A model generated the notes under the pieces. It saw only the letters and a list, made by a program, of their open reading frames with translations, searched no databases and was not told the origin of the DNA. From Blastomonas fulva (GTDB taxonomy: Bacteria > Pseudomonadota > Alphaproteobacteria > Sphingomonadales > Sphingomonadaceae), in contig NZ_CP020084.1 in assembly GCF_003431825.1 (NCBI RefSeq), positions 81,830 to 145,829 on the forward strand: a DNA stretch of 64,000 nt. Direction: 5' to 3'. The position numbers were made by a program, and so were the translations under genes. Positions 27,001-34,577 of this stretch are shown piece by piece. The first letter of the stretch is position 1. Each line of letters begins with the position of its first letter.

Positions 27001-27349
27001 GGGCTTCGCCCTGGCTGGAAATTTCTACCCGGACTTCTTGCTGTGGCTCATTGATGATGAAACTGGCCATCAGAACCTCAGCTTCCTTGACCCCAAAGGC
27101 ATTCGTAATCTGGATCTCGACGATCCCAAGTTCGGCCTCTTCCGGGAGGTCAAGAAGCTCGAGGGTGAGATCGGGGATGGCTCACTTAGCTTGAACGCAT
27201 TCATCCTGTCCGAAACTGACTTTGGGGATCTGCTCAACTCGCGGCGGCTGAACCGTGCGGACCTCGAGGCGAGGAATGTCCTCTTCATGGAGAAGAGCAA
27301 CAGCAACTATATCGACCAGCTATTCAGGGCCATCGCTGCGCCCCAGTAG
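24011..27349 (+). CDS. type III Res-like helicase-nuclease
   Basis: A 1112-residue DEAD/DEAH-type protein. Walker A is ATGSGKT (161-167) and the motif II box is DEGH (268-271). Motif VI lies around QLFGRGVRLKG (about 620). Near the C terminus is a PD-(D/E)xK-type nuclease block: PDF at 1007-1009 and DPK at 1027-1029 (FYPDFLLW and SFLDPKG), as in type III Res subunits. The start overlaps the methyltransferase stop by one base (TGATG), so Mod-like and Res-like subunits are coupled. With the SNF2 helicase upstream, the cluster has two different DNA translocases and one methyltransferase. Restriction is expected on unmodified DNA, possibly with help from the SNF2 subunit. Confidence 0.9.
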   Translation: MTRAPARKRSFHQELVLNRWMLSHFRGKSLAVLKERLGADRHEGLDDDGQTRFFHELVRDLFEYDRISNTELRRYDLNIVAHWKAITEKRNVAEGAVLTMKYFQYLSLLFSEIYLDWYFNHRQDLLDGLNAELKAYSEEEGAEPFRPYTADDLNKIAYWSATGSGKTLLLHVNIRQYLQYYRGGNAGTASGTYPDKIIILTPNEGLSRQHLEELSLSGFSFHRLFDKNRAPDFPGTIEVIDVNKLGDEGGDKTVAVDAFEGDNLVLVDEGHRGTSSGAGAWLARREKLVSKGFAFEYSATFSQAVGKGMTVEKAEEELLKRKAKRIFPERQWRTLTGDERAQLSLSLAEQKRARSDAVKETYAKAILFDYSYKFFYADGYGKEHLILNLADDRDEETRALYFTACLLAFYQQLYLWETKRSVMADFNIERPLWVFVGHTVAGEESDLMAVLGFLAGFLNNDERAKGWIAELIADRAQLLDTKGRSIFAGRFTPLLGQDAEAVYADILRRVFNAESRQRLKLINLKSSKGELALRVGSSEPFGLINIGDDSGFFKTADEAETGFDTESYDFAGSLFHQINLPDSRMSMLVGSRKFTEGWSSWRVSTMGLLNMGRGEGSQIIQLFGRGVRLKGRDMSLKRSLPTERPKGSYLEKLEALNIFGVRADYMATFREYLIEEGITPSDEIITLDFPTRSNLPTGRRLKTLKLRDGYKDNQAKGFKRVHFPWLYEVPAEFEGKIKPPHVTLDLYPRVEAMASDGKGQTDDGNARHIGKIDRALMAMFDWDRLFLSLQQYKLQKSWSNLRLEKARLRQFCESRDDWYTLFMPASELTFSGFTTVLKLQDVLLQLLCDYTDRFYQGLKAAYEGQYFDLDEVTEEHGSMLKLYQFEIENSDAGETYLNRLKALQELVAAGNIGEASKWHAANMVAISFDRHLFYPLLCPVKDGTLPLKMRPLGLGAESEVRFVHDLMAFYESDAGRKAIGKRSLYLLRNADSKAKGLGFALAGNFYPDFLLWLIDDETGHQNLSFLDPKGIRNLDLDDPKFGLFREVKKLEGEIGDGSLSLNAFILSETDFGDLLNSRRLNRADLEARNVLFMEKSNSNYIDQLFRAIAAPQ

Positions 27350-27370
27350 GGGGGCTCGCGACCGCCAGCC

Positions 27371-27673
27371 TTAATGCCTCCAGGCAACGGTGATTATCGA
27401 GCTGTCCTCGGCCACGACGATGTAGACGTTCCGGAACCGCTCATGTCCTGCGATCGCTGGGCCCATGTATCCTGCAAAGGTCTTCCATGTGGCTTTGGTG
27501 AAGCTGTATGATCTGCAAGCGCCGCCTACGAAGCGTTCGTCGCCAAAGTCGATTAGCGCGTCGATTATAAACTGCGGGACACTCCGTTGAGCTTGTCGCC
27601 GATGCCCATGGCGTGAGAAGCGAAGATCACCGCGGCCGGAAATCATGCCATTGACGAACGGGGTTTTGTCCAT
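27371..27673 (-). CDS. DUF4258-like small protein, probable toxin
   Basis: A 100-residue protein. The C terminus (NVYIVVAEDSSIITVAWRH) has the beta-strand ending of DUF4258/RelE-fold small toxins. A strong AAGGAGG ribosome site, which overlaps the end of the XRE gene, stands just before its ATG. It lies 10 bases downstream of that gene, so the pair resembles a toxin-antitoxin operon with the antitoxin first. It is convergent with the Res-like gene. Confidence 0.55.
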   Translation of the reverse strand: MDKTPFVNGMISGRGDLRFSRHGHRRQAQRSVPQFIIDALIDFGDERFVGGACRSYSFTKATWKTFAGYMGPAIAGHERFRNVYIVVAEDSSIITVAWRH

Positions 27674-27683
27674 AGCGGCCTCC

Positions 27684-28616
27684 TTACACGTTCACATTGA
27701 TGAGCAGGTCGCCGAAGAGCCCTTGAAGCTTCTGGTCATGCTTGGCTTTCTGCTCCCGCATCCAAGCAATTCTCGCTTCTGCGTCATCGGAAGTGCGAAG
27801 GGCTTTCGGGAGTTTTGCAAGGGGCACAGCCCCGGATAGAATTGCCCTTGCCAGATCCTCGTCCCCGCGTGCGATGGCTAGTGCCTCCTCGCTGCCAATT
27901 TCATACGACGGGCTTCGCCAAACCGGCCAAACATCTAGCGACGGGGCTGTGTCACCATCTGGCCTCACAGCTGAAAGGCGGCGATTGAGATAGTCCACGA
28001 AGGGGTTATTGCACTCGTCGTCGTAGTCCGCCGGCACGAAGGCGTCTTCGAGGCTGTCATCGGCAAGGACATAGGCAGCGCGAATATCCCTATTCCTGAT
28101 CGAGGCCTCCTCCCGGCTCTCGACTTCTTCGGCTTGCCAGTCGTGAAGAAACCTGCCGCCTAGGTGGGAGTAGCGCTCGCCCATGCTCGCGACCGCGTCT
28201 CGGCGGAGCCAGAGTTCTGCCAGGTTACGGCTGCGCTCGAGTAGGCTTTCGCGGGCCAAAAGATCAAACAGCAGGGGGGCGAGTTCGAGGATGGTCTCGC
28301 GTGTTTCGTTGTAGCGCAATGCCACGAGCTCAAGGGCATTCTGTGCCGCGCTCGATATGCTGATGTTAAGCGGTACGCGATCGTTGAAAAGCGATTGAGA
28401 TTGTTCAGCATCGGGAGGTGTGAACAAGTCCGCAACCTGGCATTTGAGGGCATTTGCCAGCCTTTTCGCGGTCTCTGCCCGCGTGGTGCCTGCTGTTCCA
28501 TTTTCGAGTCGAGTGATCGTCGCGCGACCGACGCCCGCTTCGACAGCTAGCGCTTCGGCGGTAAGTTTTGCTCCCTTGCGCAGGAAGATCAATTTCTGTG
28601 GATTGATGGTGCTCAT
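27684..28616 (-). CDS. XRE-family transcriptional regulator with long C-terminal domain
   Basis: A 310-residue protein. A clear helix-turn-helix of the Cro/CI type lies at residues about 8-62 (AEALAVEAGVGRATITRLENG). The C-terminal 240 residues are helical, with an acidic stretch, and unassigned. It is followed by the DUF4258-like gene, which suggests an antitoxin or regulator of that gene. It could also control the neighbouring restriction-like locus, whose last gene is convergent with it. Confidence 0.75.
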   Translation of the reverse strand: MSTINPQKLIFLRKGAKLTAEALAVEAGVGRATITRLENGTAGTTRAETAKRLANALKCQVADLFTPPDAEQSQSLFNDRVPLNISISSAAQNALELVALRYNETRETILELAPLLFDLLARESLLERSRNLAELWLRRDAVASMGERYSHLGGRFLHDWQAEEVESREEASIRNRDIRAAYVLADDSLEDAFVPADYDDECNNPFVDYLNRRLSAVRPDGDTAPSLDVWPVWRSPSYEIGSEEALAIARGDEDLARAILSGAVPLAKLPKALRTSDDAEARIAWMREQKAKHDQKLQGLFGDLLINVNV

Positions 28617-28887
28617 AACGTCCTCCTGCGGCTAATAATGACGCATAAGGGGCCTATTTCAACAATCAAATATGGATCAAATGAGGGCCTTCGCACTCTT
28701 CTCCGCCCAAGAATGGGTTGGCTTTGGCTCATGCAGCGAGCCAAGTGGTGGGTGCTTCTGGCAGTTTATGGATCACGCGCCGCTTTGACTTGATCCTTTG
28801 GCTCACGCGCTCCGAGCACCAGCGACGGCGCGGAATCGGGCAGGATTGGGAAGCTGGTCGCGGATGGTCTTGATCAGGCGGCAGACG

Positions 28888-29472
28888 CTACGCTTGTGAA
28901 TGCTCACCCCGCCGGATCGTCCGATACACCGTTGGCCGTGAGACCTTGAACAGCTTGCCGAGGTCGCTGATCGAGTATTCGCCGGTTGCGTGCATCTTGA
29001 GCAGTTCGCGCTGCTGGAGGTCGGAGAGCTTGGGCGGCTTGCCGCGGAGCTTGCCCTTGTCCCGGGCGATCTTCATGCCCTCGCGGGTGCGGAGGCGGAT
29101 GAGGTCGCTCTCGAATTCGGCGAAGGTGGCGAGGATGTTGAAGAACATCCGGCCCATGGGGTCGTTGGGGTCGTAGACCTGCTTGCCCAGCGCGAGGCTG
29201 ACGCCGCGCTTTTCCAGTTCATCGGCGATCGCGCGCGCATCCGGGACTGACCGGGCGAGGCGGTCCAGCTTGGGTACGACCAGCGTCTCGCCGGCGCGGA
29301 CCGCGGCGAGTGCCTGGGCGAGGCCGGGGCGATCGCGGTTGCGGCCGGTCAGACCGTGGTCGGTGTAGATGCGGTCTTCGGGCACACCGAGCTCGATCAG
29401 CGCCCGGCGCTGGGCGGTGAGATCCTGCTTGTCGGTTGAGCAGCGGGCATATCCGATGAGAGTGTTGGTCAT
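28888..29472 (-). CDS. serine recombinase, Tn3-resolvase type
   Basis: A 194-residue resolvase. The catalytic serine is Ser12 in GYARCSTDKQD. VVPKLDRLARSV and FNILATFAEFESDLIRLRTREG are intact, and the C-terminal helix-turn-helix is ISDLGKLFKVSRPTVYRTI. Length and motifs match Tn3-family TnpR. No transposase gene accompanies it, so it is probably the relic of a transposon. It reads in the opposite direction to the recombinase at 6705-7358, and together they bracket the defence island. Confidence 0.93.
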   Translation of the reverse strand: MTNTLIGYARCSTDKQDLTAQRRALIELGVPEDRIYTDHGLTGRNRDRPGLAQALAAVRAGETLVVPKLDRLARSVPDARAIADELEKRGVSLALGKQVYDPNDPMGRMFFNILATFAEFESDLIRLRTREGMKIARDKGKLRGKPPKLSDLQQRELLKMHATGEYSISDLGKLFKVSRPTVYRTIRRGEHSQA

Positions 29473-29816
29473 TTGTAACGGATGAGGCCCCTGTGTGAGA
29501 AAATAAAGCGTACCACCTTAATGAGAGAGCAGGCAAGCCGGATTTGTGGAGGGGAGGAGGGTCTGACCTCTGGCCGCCAGAATGTGTCCGGTGAGCGATC
29601 CCTTTCGAACAACCATCGGCAAAGCTCCATTGCTGTTGCAGAGGAGTGCTTCTGATGGCGGAAACCGCTCGTTGAGACGCATTGAGGTAGCTATGCCACG
29701 CGGGTGCTCATGTGGCTAATTTGCTCACTTGTGCCTAAGTTTGCATTTTGTTGAATTTCAGGGGCTCTCCGGCTAGAGTGTTGTCCTCGACCAATTCAGC
29801 AGGAGTGGGAGCCCGC
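29473..29816. other. intergenic region between resolvase and vapBC
   Basis: About 340 bases with no supported gene. It should hold the resolvase promoter and possibly its res site as well as the vapBC promoter. No Tn3-type terminal repeat was recognised. The last 100 bases are richer in A and T, in keeping with a promoter. Confidence 0.4.
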
Positions 29817-30062
29817 ATGACAGTCCAAGTCAACATCACGCCAAACGGCCGGATGAGCCTCCCAGCGGACATCCGAAAGCGACTCGGGCTCGTCGGCGGC
29901 GGCGCGGTCTATCTGGATGAGACGCCGGATGGTCTCGTGCTACGAACAGCCGCACAGGCTGTTGCCCGCGCTCAGGCTTTGGCGAAGCAGTACACCGAAG
30001 GAAACCCAGAAGCGTCGGTCGAAGCATTCCTGGCCAAGCGCCGCGAGGATAGCGGCGAGTGA
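29817..30062 (+). CDS. vapB: AbrB/MazE-type antitoxin VapB
   Basis: An 81-residue SpoVT-AbrB fold antitoxin. VNITPNGRMSLPADIRKRLGL (about 4-24) is the swapped-hairpin DNA-binding motif. The C-terminal tail should bind and block the toxin. ATG 29817 lies after a GGGAG-like site. The toxin GTG overlaps this stop, so they are one operon that normally represses itself. Confidence 0.88.
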   Translation: MTVQVNITPNGRMSLPADIRKRLGLVGGGAVYLDETPDGLVLRTAAQAVARAQALAKQYTEGNPEASVEAFLAKRREDSGE

Positions 30063-30448
30063 GCGAGATCGTACTGGACGCCTCCGCCCTCATTGCCATG
30101 CTGAAAGGGGAGAAGGGCGCCGACAAGGTTGCCGCCGCCATAGCAGACGCCCGGATCTGCACGATCAACTACGCCGAGGTGGTCACCCACTTCATCCATC
30201 TTGGCATGCCCGAGCGTGAGGTCGACGCGATGCTCGACCCACTGCCAATGACGATTGTGCCGACCGACAAGGCCTTGGCGCAAATGGCCGGGCGATTGCG
30301 AGCGGTCACTGCCGATCACGGGCTATCGCTCGGCGACCGCTTCTGCCTTGCGCTGGCGCAGCGTGACGGTCTTCCGGCATGGACCAGCGACCAGAGCTGG
30401 AAGGCGGTAGCCGATGCCGTCAAAACCAAGGTCGTTGCTATCCGATGA
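30059..30448 (+). CDS. vapC: PIN-domain ribonuclease toxin VapC
   Basis: A 129-residue PIN toxin. Asp7 in MSEIVLDASALIAML, Glu in TINYAEVVTHF, Asp in LSLGDRFCLALA (about residue 96) and Asp in WTSDQSWK make the usual four-residue metal site. Members cleave tRNA or rRNA. GTG 30059 overlaps the antitoxin stop. Confidence 0.9.
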   Translation: MSEIVLDASALIAMLKGEKGADKVAAAIADARICTINYAEVVTHFIHLGMPEREVDAMLDPLPMTIVPTDKALAQMAGRLRAVTADHGLSLGDRFCLALAQRDGLPAWTSDQSWKAVADAVKTKVVAIR

Positions 30449-30702
30449 TGCTCAGCCTGCGAGGGAAGGGCGGTCGCCGGCTGATCCTGCCTTTGTGGCA
30501 GTCCTCAGGACCTGCGCCCTTATAAACCTGCCTGGCAGATTCGACGCATTTCTCGCCAAAACACTACATTCAGGAAACGACCCCGAAACGGACGGCACCT
30601 GGTTGCCAAGCTTGCACAGTGATCGGGCGAATGTGCCGCCCGGGCAACACGAGCGTCGGCACAAGCCAGCTCCGCACAGGCGTCATTTATGAGATTCATA
30701 TT

Positions 30703-30724
30703 ATTGTTGCGTTATCACAACAAT
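30703..30724. promoter_or_regulatory. inverted repeat upstream of HTH/membrane pair
   Basis: ATTGTTG-N8-CAACAAT, perfect arms, lies 17 bases before the start of the HTH gene in an AT-rich segment. A direct repeat ATTCATAT flanks it on both sides (30694-30701 and 30723-30730). The layout suggests autoregulation by the small HTH protein. Confidence 0.55.
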
Positions 30725-30741
30725 TCATATATCAGATCGCC

Positions 30742-30987
30742 ATGTCGAGGGAAATTCACAATCGAATCGCAATGTTTCGAGCTGATGCTGGGATGAGCCG
30801 ACGCGAGCTTGCGGAAGCCGTCGGGGTAAATCCCCAGACGATCGGCTTCCTTGAACGTGGCGATTACAAGCCCAGCCTTGAACTGGCGCTGTCGATTGCC
30901 GAACTGTTCGGCGTTTCGGTCGAACTACTGTTCTCGTTCGAACCGTTCCCCTCGCTTTCGCAGACGTTGCAGAAGGGACGCGAATGA
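30742..30987 (+). CDS. small Cro/CI-family (XRE) regulator
   Basis: An 81-residue DNA-binding protein made almost entirely of a helix-turn-helix (MSRRELAEAVGVNPQTIGFLERGDYKPS), close to YgzD/DUF2178-associated regulators. ATG 30742 is preferred over upstream starts because the homology begins there. The stop overlaps the next gene start as ATGA. Confidence 0.85.
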   Translation: MSREIHNRIAMFRADAGMSRRELAEAVGVNPQTIGFLERGDYKPSLELALSIAELFGVSVELLFSFEPFPSLSQTLQKGRE

Positions 30988-31487
30988 TGGCTTATGGAAA
31001 GAATGGAGTGGTCACCGGCATGGATAGGGTCGCTCTTGCCGTGACCGGCCAGGATGCGGCGACTGGAATTGCCAGGCGCCTTGCGATTTTTGGTAATCTT
31101 GTGTTCATGGCTGCTAGTATCGTAGGCCTCATTCTCACTGTACAAGGGCAGAGCGGCCGTTGGCTGGTGTTCGTCGCGATGATCTCCTCAAGCGCTTACT
31201 CGGGTGCCGTGGAGTACCAGCAACGCGGCAAGGCCCCGCGCGACGAACGCGAGCGGGCCGTTTTCTGGAAGGCTTTGGGCATCGGTGCCTTTGTGCCCTG
31301 CGTGCTGGCGGGGCTATGGGCCGTGCTACTAGGGCATTTTGCCGATCAAGGGATGTGGTATCCCGACCGCTCGCAAGAATGGGAAGCCGCGGGGCTGTTC
31401 ATCCTAGGACTGATGATCCAGATCACCAACATCGCCAAAGCCTGGTTGACCCCCGCTTACGCGGCCGAGTTGCTGGACGATGACTGA
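30984..31487 (+). CDS. DUF2178-like integral membrane protein
   Basis: A 167-residue protein with four predicted membrane segments (about residues 32-50, 53-70, 90-115 and 130-150). PRDERERAVFWKALG in the loop is typical of the DUF2178 family that partners small XRE regulators. Coupled to the HTH gene by a 4-base overlap. Function unknown; it may signal to the regulator or act as a membrane effector. Confidence 0.7.
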   Translation: MMAYGKNGVVTGMDRVALAVTGQDAATGIARRLAIFGNLVFMAASIVGLILTVQGQSGRWLVFVAMISSSAYSGAVEYQQRGKAPRDERERAVFWKALGIGAFVPCVLAGLWAVLLGHFADQGMWYPDRSQEWEAAGLFILGLMIQITNIAKAWLTPAYAAELLDDD

Positions 31488-31610
31488 ACCATCGCCCTCA
31501 GGCCATGCTCGACGAAATCATCTCGGTATCGGGCGGGTTTACGCGGGACATTATGGTTCGAGCGTCGGTCAACGATAGCAGACATTCGCCTTCCCGCCCA
31601 TGAGCGATCA

Positions 31611-31700
31611 TGAGCGGGGCCAAGTCGCGACACCGAAAGCGGCATGTCGGCTTTGCCCTGATCGTGAAAAATTTCTGCCGTTCAGCAATCGACCCCATTG
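31611..31700 (+). repeat. direct repeat copy A (upstream of lipoprotein gene)
   Basis: A 90-base block that aligns without gaps to 33301-33390, with 68 of 90 identical bases by eye. Conserved cores are GAAAGCGGCATG, TTTGCC, TGAAAA and GACCCCATT. It lies in the 304-base gene-free stretch 31488-31791, in which no gene is otherwise seen. It may be a relic of a duplicated element or a sphingomonad-type intergenic repeat. Confidence 0.7.
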
Positions 31701-31791
31701 CGGTCATCAACCGCGCCGCCTCCGGCCGGTAACTTGCCGTTCACAAAAAGCGGTGACATTGTAGGCCTCTAGGGTCTTCAAGGGGGTCGTC

Positions 31792-33225
31792 GTGGGGTCG
31801 CAACCACTGTCCGGTTTGTTCCTGCGCCTCGCCGCATTGTGCCTTGCCGCGCTCACCGCTGGCTGCAGCCTGTTCGGTGACGACTGGCTGGACAAGGCGG
31901 AGAAGGCGGCGTCCGGGCCGCAGGCGATGTGGTACCGGGTCCAGTTCGAGGCGGACTACGGCTCGCAGCGGGTCAAGATCGATCAGATGGTGACCTGCAC
32001 CACCACGTACATTTCCGGTGGCTTCCTCGGGCAATCGCCCAATTCTGCCGTGACCGAGGCCTATCCGAAAACCGCCGGTGTCGATCTTGCCGATGGCAGC
32101 CGGGTGGTGGTGCGCGTGCCCGACATGTGCCGGCGCAATCGCGCCTTCGTCACTGCTGCCGACGGCGATCTCGAAATGGTACGTGGGTGGGAGAAGGTCG
32201 GATCGTTCGATGTCATGCCGCTCGTCATCTGGTCGGAGCGGTCGCGCGATCCGGAGCGCATGGAATCCTACATCTCGCGCGACTATTACCTGCATCCCGA
32301 GGCGCGGTTCAAAAATGCCAAGGGCACGCTGACGCTGTGGGAGGTGGGGCGCATCCCGGAGAACGTGCGCGAGATCCTGTCTGCGCCGCCGTTCGAGCCG
32401 TTCTCGCCCAACCCGTGGGTGGATCCGGAGCGGGCCAAGAGGGTCTCTATGGAAGAGCGCCTCAAAGGCTACGATCGCGAGGGGTATCACGGCAATGGAC
32501 CCCGCTATGCCGCCTACACGATCACGGAAATCGACAGTGTCGAGGAGTGGTGGACGAAATACCTCGACTACGCGCAGCGCATAGGGTTCCGGCTTGAGGA
32601 CGTACGGAACAAGCCCGAGCCTGAGCCGGACTACGAGACAAAGGATGTATCAGTCTGGCCAACAGCTTCCGACATTATGGGGCGATGGGTTGGCGATCCC
32701 GACTTCGTCTATGCCGATTGCCCTCGTCGATACATTTATGACCTGATGGTCGGCGTTCCGCGGATGAGCGACCTGCCGTTCAACTCGCAGGATGGCGGAG
32801 CTATCATTTCGGGCATTACGATCTCCGAGAACGGCCCCTACGTGCCGGACTATAAGAATCCGGATTACAGGCTGAAGGCAATGCAATCACGAGCCTGTGC
32901 CAAGCGCGCGGCGGAGACCCGCACGTTCGATATCATCGATGGTCACCTGGATGCGTCCAAGGCCATCCCCGGCGTGCTTGTCTATCGCAAGTGGGGATTT
33001 CAGGCTGGTATTGGTACCGGAACTCCGCCGGTGCTTCGGGATACAGGAGTGATCGTTTCTGCAAGCCCTTGGGGAATGAGGCACCGTCTATTGGGTATCT
33101 CAACACAGACGAACAGTTACGATCTCCGCGATACAGTCGTAAAAATGAAGCCCAGCAAAAGATGGTTCGTACTCGGGCATCAACATCATATTTATACCGG
33201 TCGAACGGAAAATTCTCATTTTTAG
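31792..33225 (+). CDS. lipoprotein of unknown function
   Basis: A 477-residue exported protein. The hydrophobic signal (LFLRLAALCLAALTAGC) ends in a lipobox with Cys at about residue 25, so it is probably an outer-membrane lipoprotein. No domain is recognised. Two stretches rich in Tyr, Arg and Asp look like extracellular or periplasmic enzyme or structural regions. The GTG start has AGGGGG 5 bases upstream. Direct repeats flank the gene on both sides, so it could have been carried in as a unit. Confidence 0.7.
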   Translation: MGSQPLSGLFLRLAALCLAALTAGCSLFGDDWLDKAEKAASGPQAMWYRVQFEADYGSQRVKIDQMVTCTTTYISGGFLGQSPNSAVTEAYPKTAGVDLADGSRVVVRVPDMCRRNRAFVTAADGDLEMVRGWEKVGSFDVMPLVIWSERSRDPERMESYISRDYYLHPEARFKNAKGTLTLWEVGRIPENVREILSAPPFEPFSPNPWVDPERAKRVSMEERLKGYDREGYHGNGPRYAAYTITEIDSVEEWWTKYLDYAQRIGFRLEDVRNKPEPEPDYETKDVSVWPTASDIMGRWVGDPDFVYADCPRRYIYDLMVGVPRMSDLPFNSQDGGAIISGITISENGPYVPDYKNPDYRLKAMQSRACAKRAAETRTFDIIDGHLDASKAIPGVLVYRKWGFQAGIGTGTPPVLRDTGVIVSASPWGMRHRLLGISTQTNSYDLRDTVVKMKPSKRWFVLGHQHHIYTGRTENSHF

Positions 33226-33300
33226 CCCTCATCGGCGAGGCGCGTCTCGGCAAAGAGCGGCGGAAAAGCCGCCCTTCCGCTATCCACCCAGCTGCCGCCA

Positions 33301-33390
33301 TGAACGGGGCTGCGCCGCGATCCAGAAAGCGGCATGGCGGTTTTGCCTCGCTTCTGAAAAACTCCTGACATTCAGAAACCGACCCCATTC
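33301..33390 (+). repeat. direct repeat copy B (downstream of lipoprotein gene)
   Basis: Second copy of the 90-base block described at 31611-31700, same orientation. It sits in the 316-base gene-free stretch 33226-33541, which otherwise holds only the copper-operon dyad. Confidence 0.7.
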
Positions 33391-33495
33391 CCGCCACCAC
33401 CATCCGGCAATGGTCCCTACCAAGATGCCTTTCCCAGGCGGGTATTGATCGGTCGAGGCGCGGCCATTTGATCGCTTCGCAACAGCCTGTGCATC

Positions 33496-33517
33496 GACCG
33501 TATCGTGACATACGGTC
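33496..33517. promoter_or_regulatory. 22-bp dyad upstream of copper operon
   Basis: GACCGTAT-N6-ATACGGTC, perfect 8-bp arms, lies 24 bases before the first gene of the copper cluster. Position and symmetry fit an operator. MerR-type and CsoR-type copper regulators use dyads of this kind, but no regulator gene is linked. Confidence 0.6.
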
Positions 33518-33541
33518 CCCGCAACGCTATGGGCATCTCGA

Positions 33542-33955
33542 ATGACCAGCCTTCGCACCCTGATCCGTGACCATGCCCGGCTGACGCTGGTGCTGCTGGC
33601 GCTTGCGCTGGCGGTGAAGGCCCTGGTGCCGGCGGGGTTCATGCTGTGGGCGGGCGGTGACCGGTTTCTGACGGTGACGATCTGTTCGGATGCGAGCGGG
33701 ACCCCCAAACAGATGCAGATCGCCATTCCGGGCAAGCAGGATACGGGCGGCGATCATTCCGATGCGGGCGCCAAGGCGACTCATTGCGCATTCTCGGGCC
33801 TCGGCCATTCTGCGCTCGGCGGGGCCGATCCGCTGCTGCTGGCGGCTGCGCTGGCCTTCATCCTGCTGACCGGGCTTGCCCCGCTCCCTGCGCTGCCCCG
33901 GCGCGACCTTCCTTTCCTGCGCCCGCAACTGCGCGGGCCGCCAGCTACCGTCTGA
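33542..33955 (+). CDS. DUF2946-like membrane protein
   Basis: A 137-residue protein with an N-terminal membrane segment (LTLVLLALALAVKALVPAGFM), a periplasmic loop with two cysteines and several histidines (TVTICSD, GDHSDAGAKATHCAF), and a C-terminal hydrophobic segment. This is the DUF2946 pattern common at the head of alphaproteobacterial copper clusters, where it is thought to handle metal. First gene downstream of the 22-bp dyad. Confidence 0.7.
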   Translation: MTSLRTLIRDHARLTLVLLALALAVKALVPAGFMLWAGGDRFLTVTICSDASGTPKQMQIAIPGKQDTGGDHSDAGAKATHCAFSGLGHSALGGADPLLLAAALAFILLTGLAPLPALPRRDLPFLRPQLRGPPATV

Positions 33956-34029
33956 CACACTGAACCCCTTGTGTCGGTAAGCCCGGCTCTGCGCCCTTGC
34001 GGCGCGGCGGGCTGTCGGAGCTTCTTTCC

Positions 34030-34560
34030 ATGTATGCCATTCATAGCTGCCCCTCAGGGCAGCCAGACGCGGGCCATCCCGCGCAGCGCGTCGATCATGG
34101 CGGGCTGATCCTGCACTTGCAGGAGAACCGCTCGCACCTATCGCAGGACGCGCGCGTCACCTTTACCGTGCTGATCGCCGTGTTCATGGCGATGGCGATC
34201 CTGCCTGCGCTGCGGGGCCAGTGGCTGGTGCCCGGCTTTGCGATCGGAACTATGGCACTGCTGGTCGGCATTCTCGACTGGCACCGCCGGACGCGGCCCG
34301 CCACCGAGTGGCTGGCCCTCGATGGCGGGCGGTTGCTGTGGCGCAGCCTTGCGCACGAGACCGTCGACTGGCCGCTCACTGCAACGCGCTTCGTCATCGA
34401 CGATGCGGTGCCTGCGCGCCTGCGCCTGTTCCTCGAACACCGCACCCGCCGCATCGAGATCGCGACCTGCCTCGGCCTCGATGAGCGCCGCGCTGTCGCC
34501 GATCTCATCACCCGTGAACTTGCCACCGCCCGCCGAGGCAGCGCGCGCCTGTCCCTGTAA
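34030..34560 (+). CDS. DUF2244-family membrane protein
   Basis: A 176-residue inner-membrane protein. Two adjacent hydrophobic helices (VLIAVFMAMAILPAL and WLVPGFAIGTMALLVGIL) are followed by a soluble domain with LALDGGRLLWR and HRTRRIEIATCLGLDERRAVADLI, typical of DUF2244 proteins. DUF2244 genes often lie near cytochrome oxidase assembly genes. ATG 34030 was chosen because the frame upstream lacks homology. Confidence 0.7.
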   Translation: MYAIHSCPSGQPDAGHPAQRVDHGGLILHLQENRSHLSQDARVTFTVLIAVFMAMAILPALRGQWLVPGFAIGTMALLVGILDWHRRTRPATEWLALDGGRLLWRSLAHETVDWPLTATRFVIDDAVPARLRLFLEHRTRRIEIATCLGLDERRAVADLITRELATARRGSARLSL

Positions 34561-34577
34561 TCCCTGGAGACCTTGCC

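Noticed and set aside
15768..27349. DISARM or BREX assignment for the methyltransferase/helicase cluster
   Set aside because: No DUF1998 (DrmB), phospholipase D (DrmC) or DrmA for DISARM; no PglZ, BrxC or BrxA for BREX.
28617..28887. transposase remnant beside the resolvase
   Set aside because: A short frame is open on the minus strand, but no transposase motif or terminal repeat could be found.
30449..30692. open frame after vapC on the plus strand
   Set aside because: It overlaps vapC in another frame, has no ribosome site and no recognisable domain.
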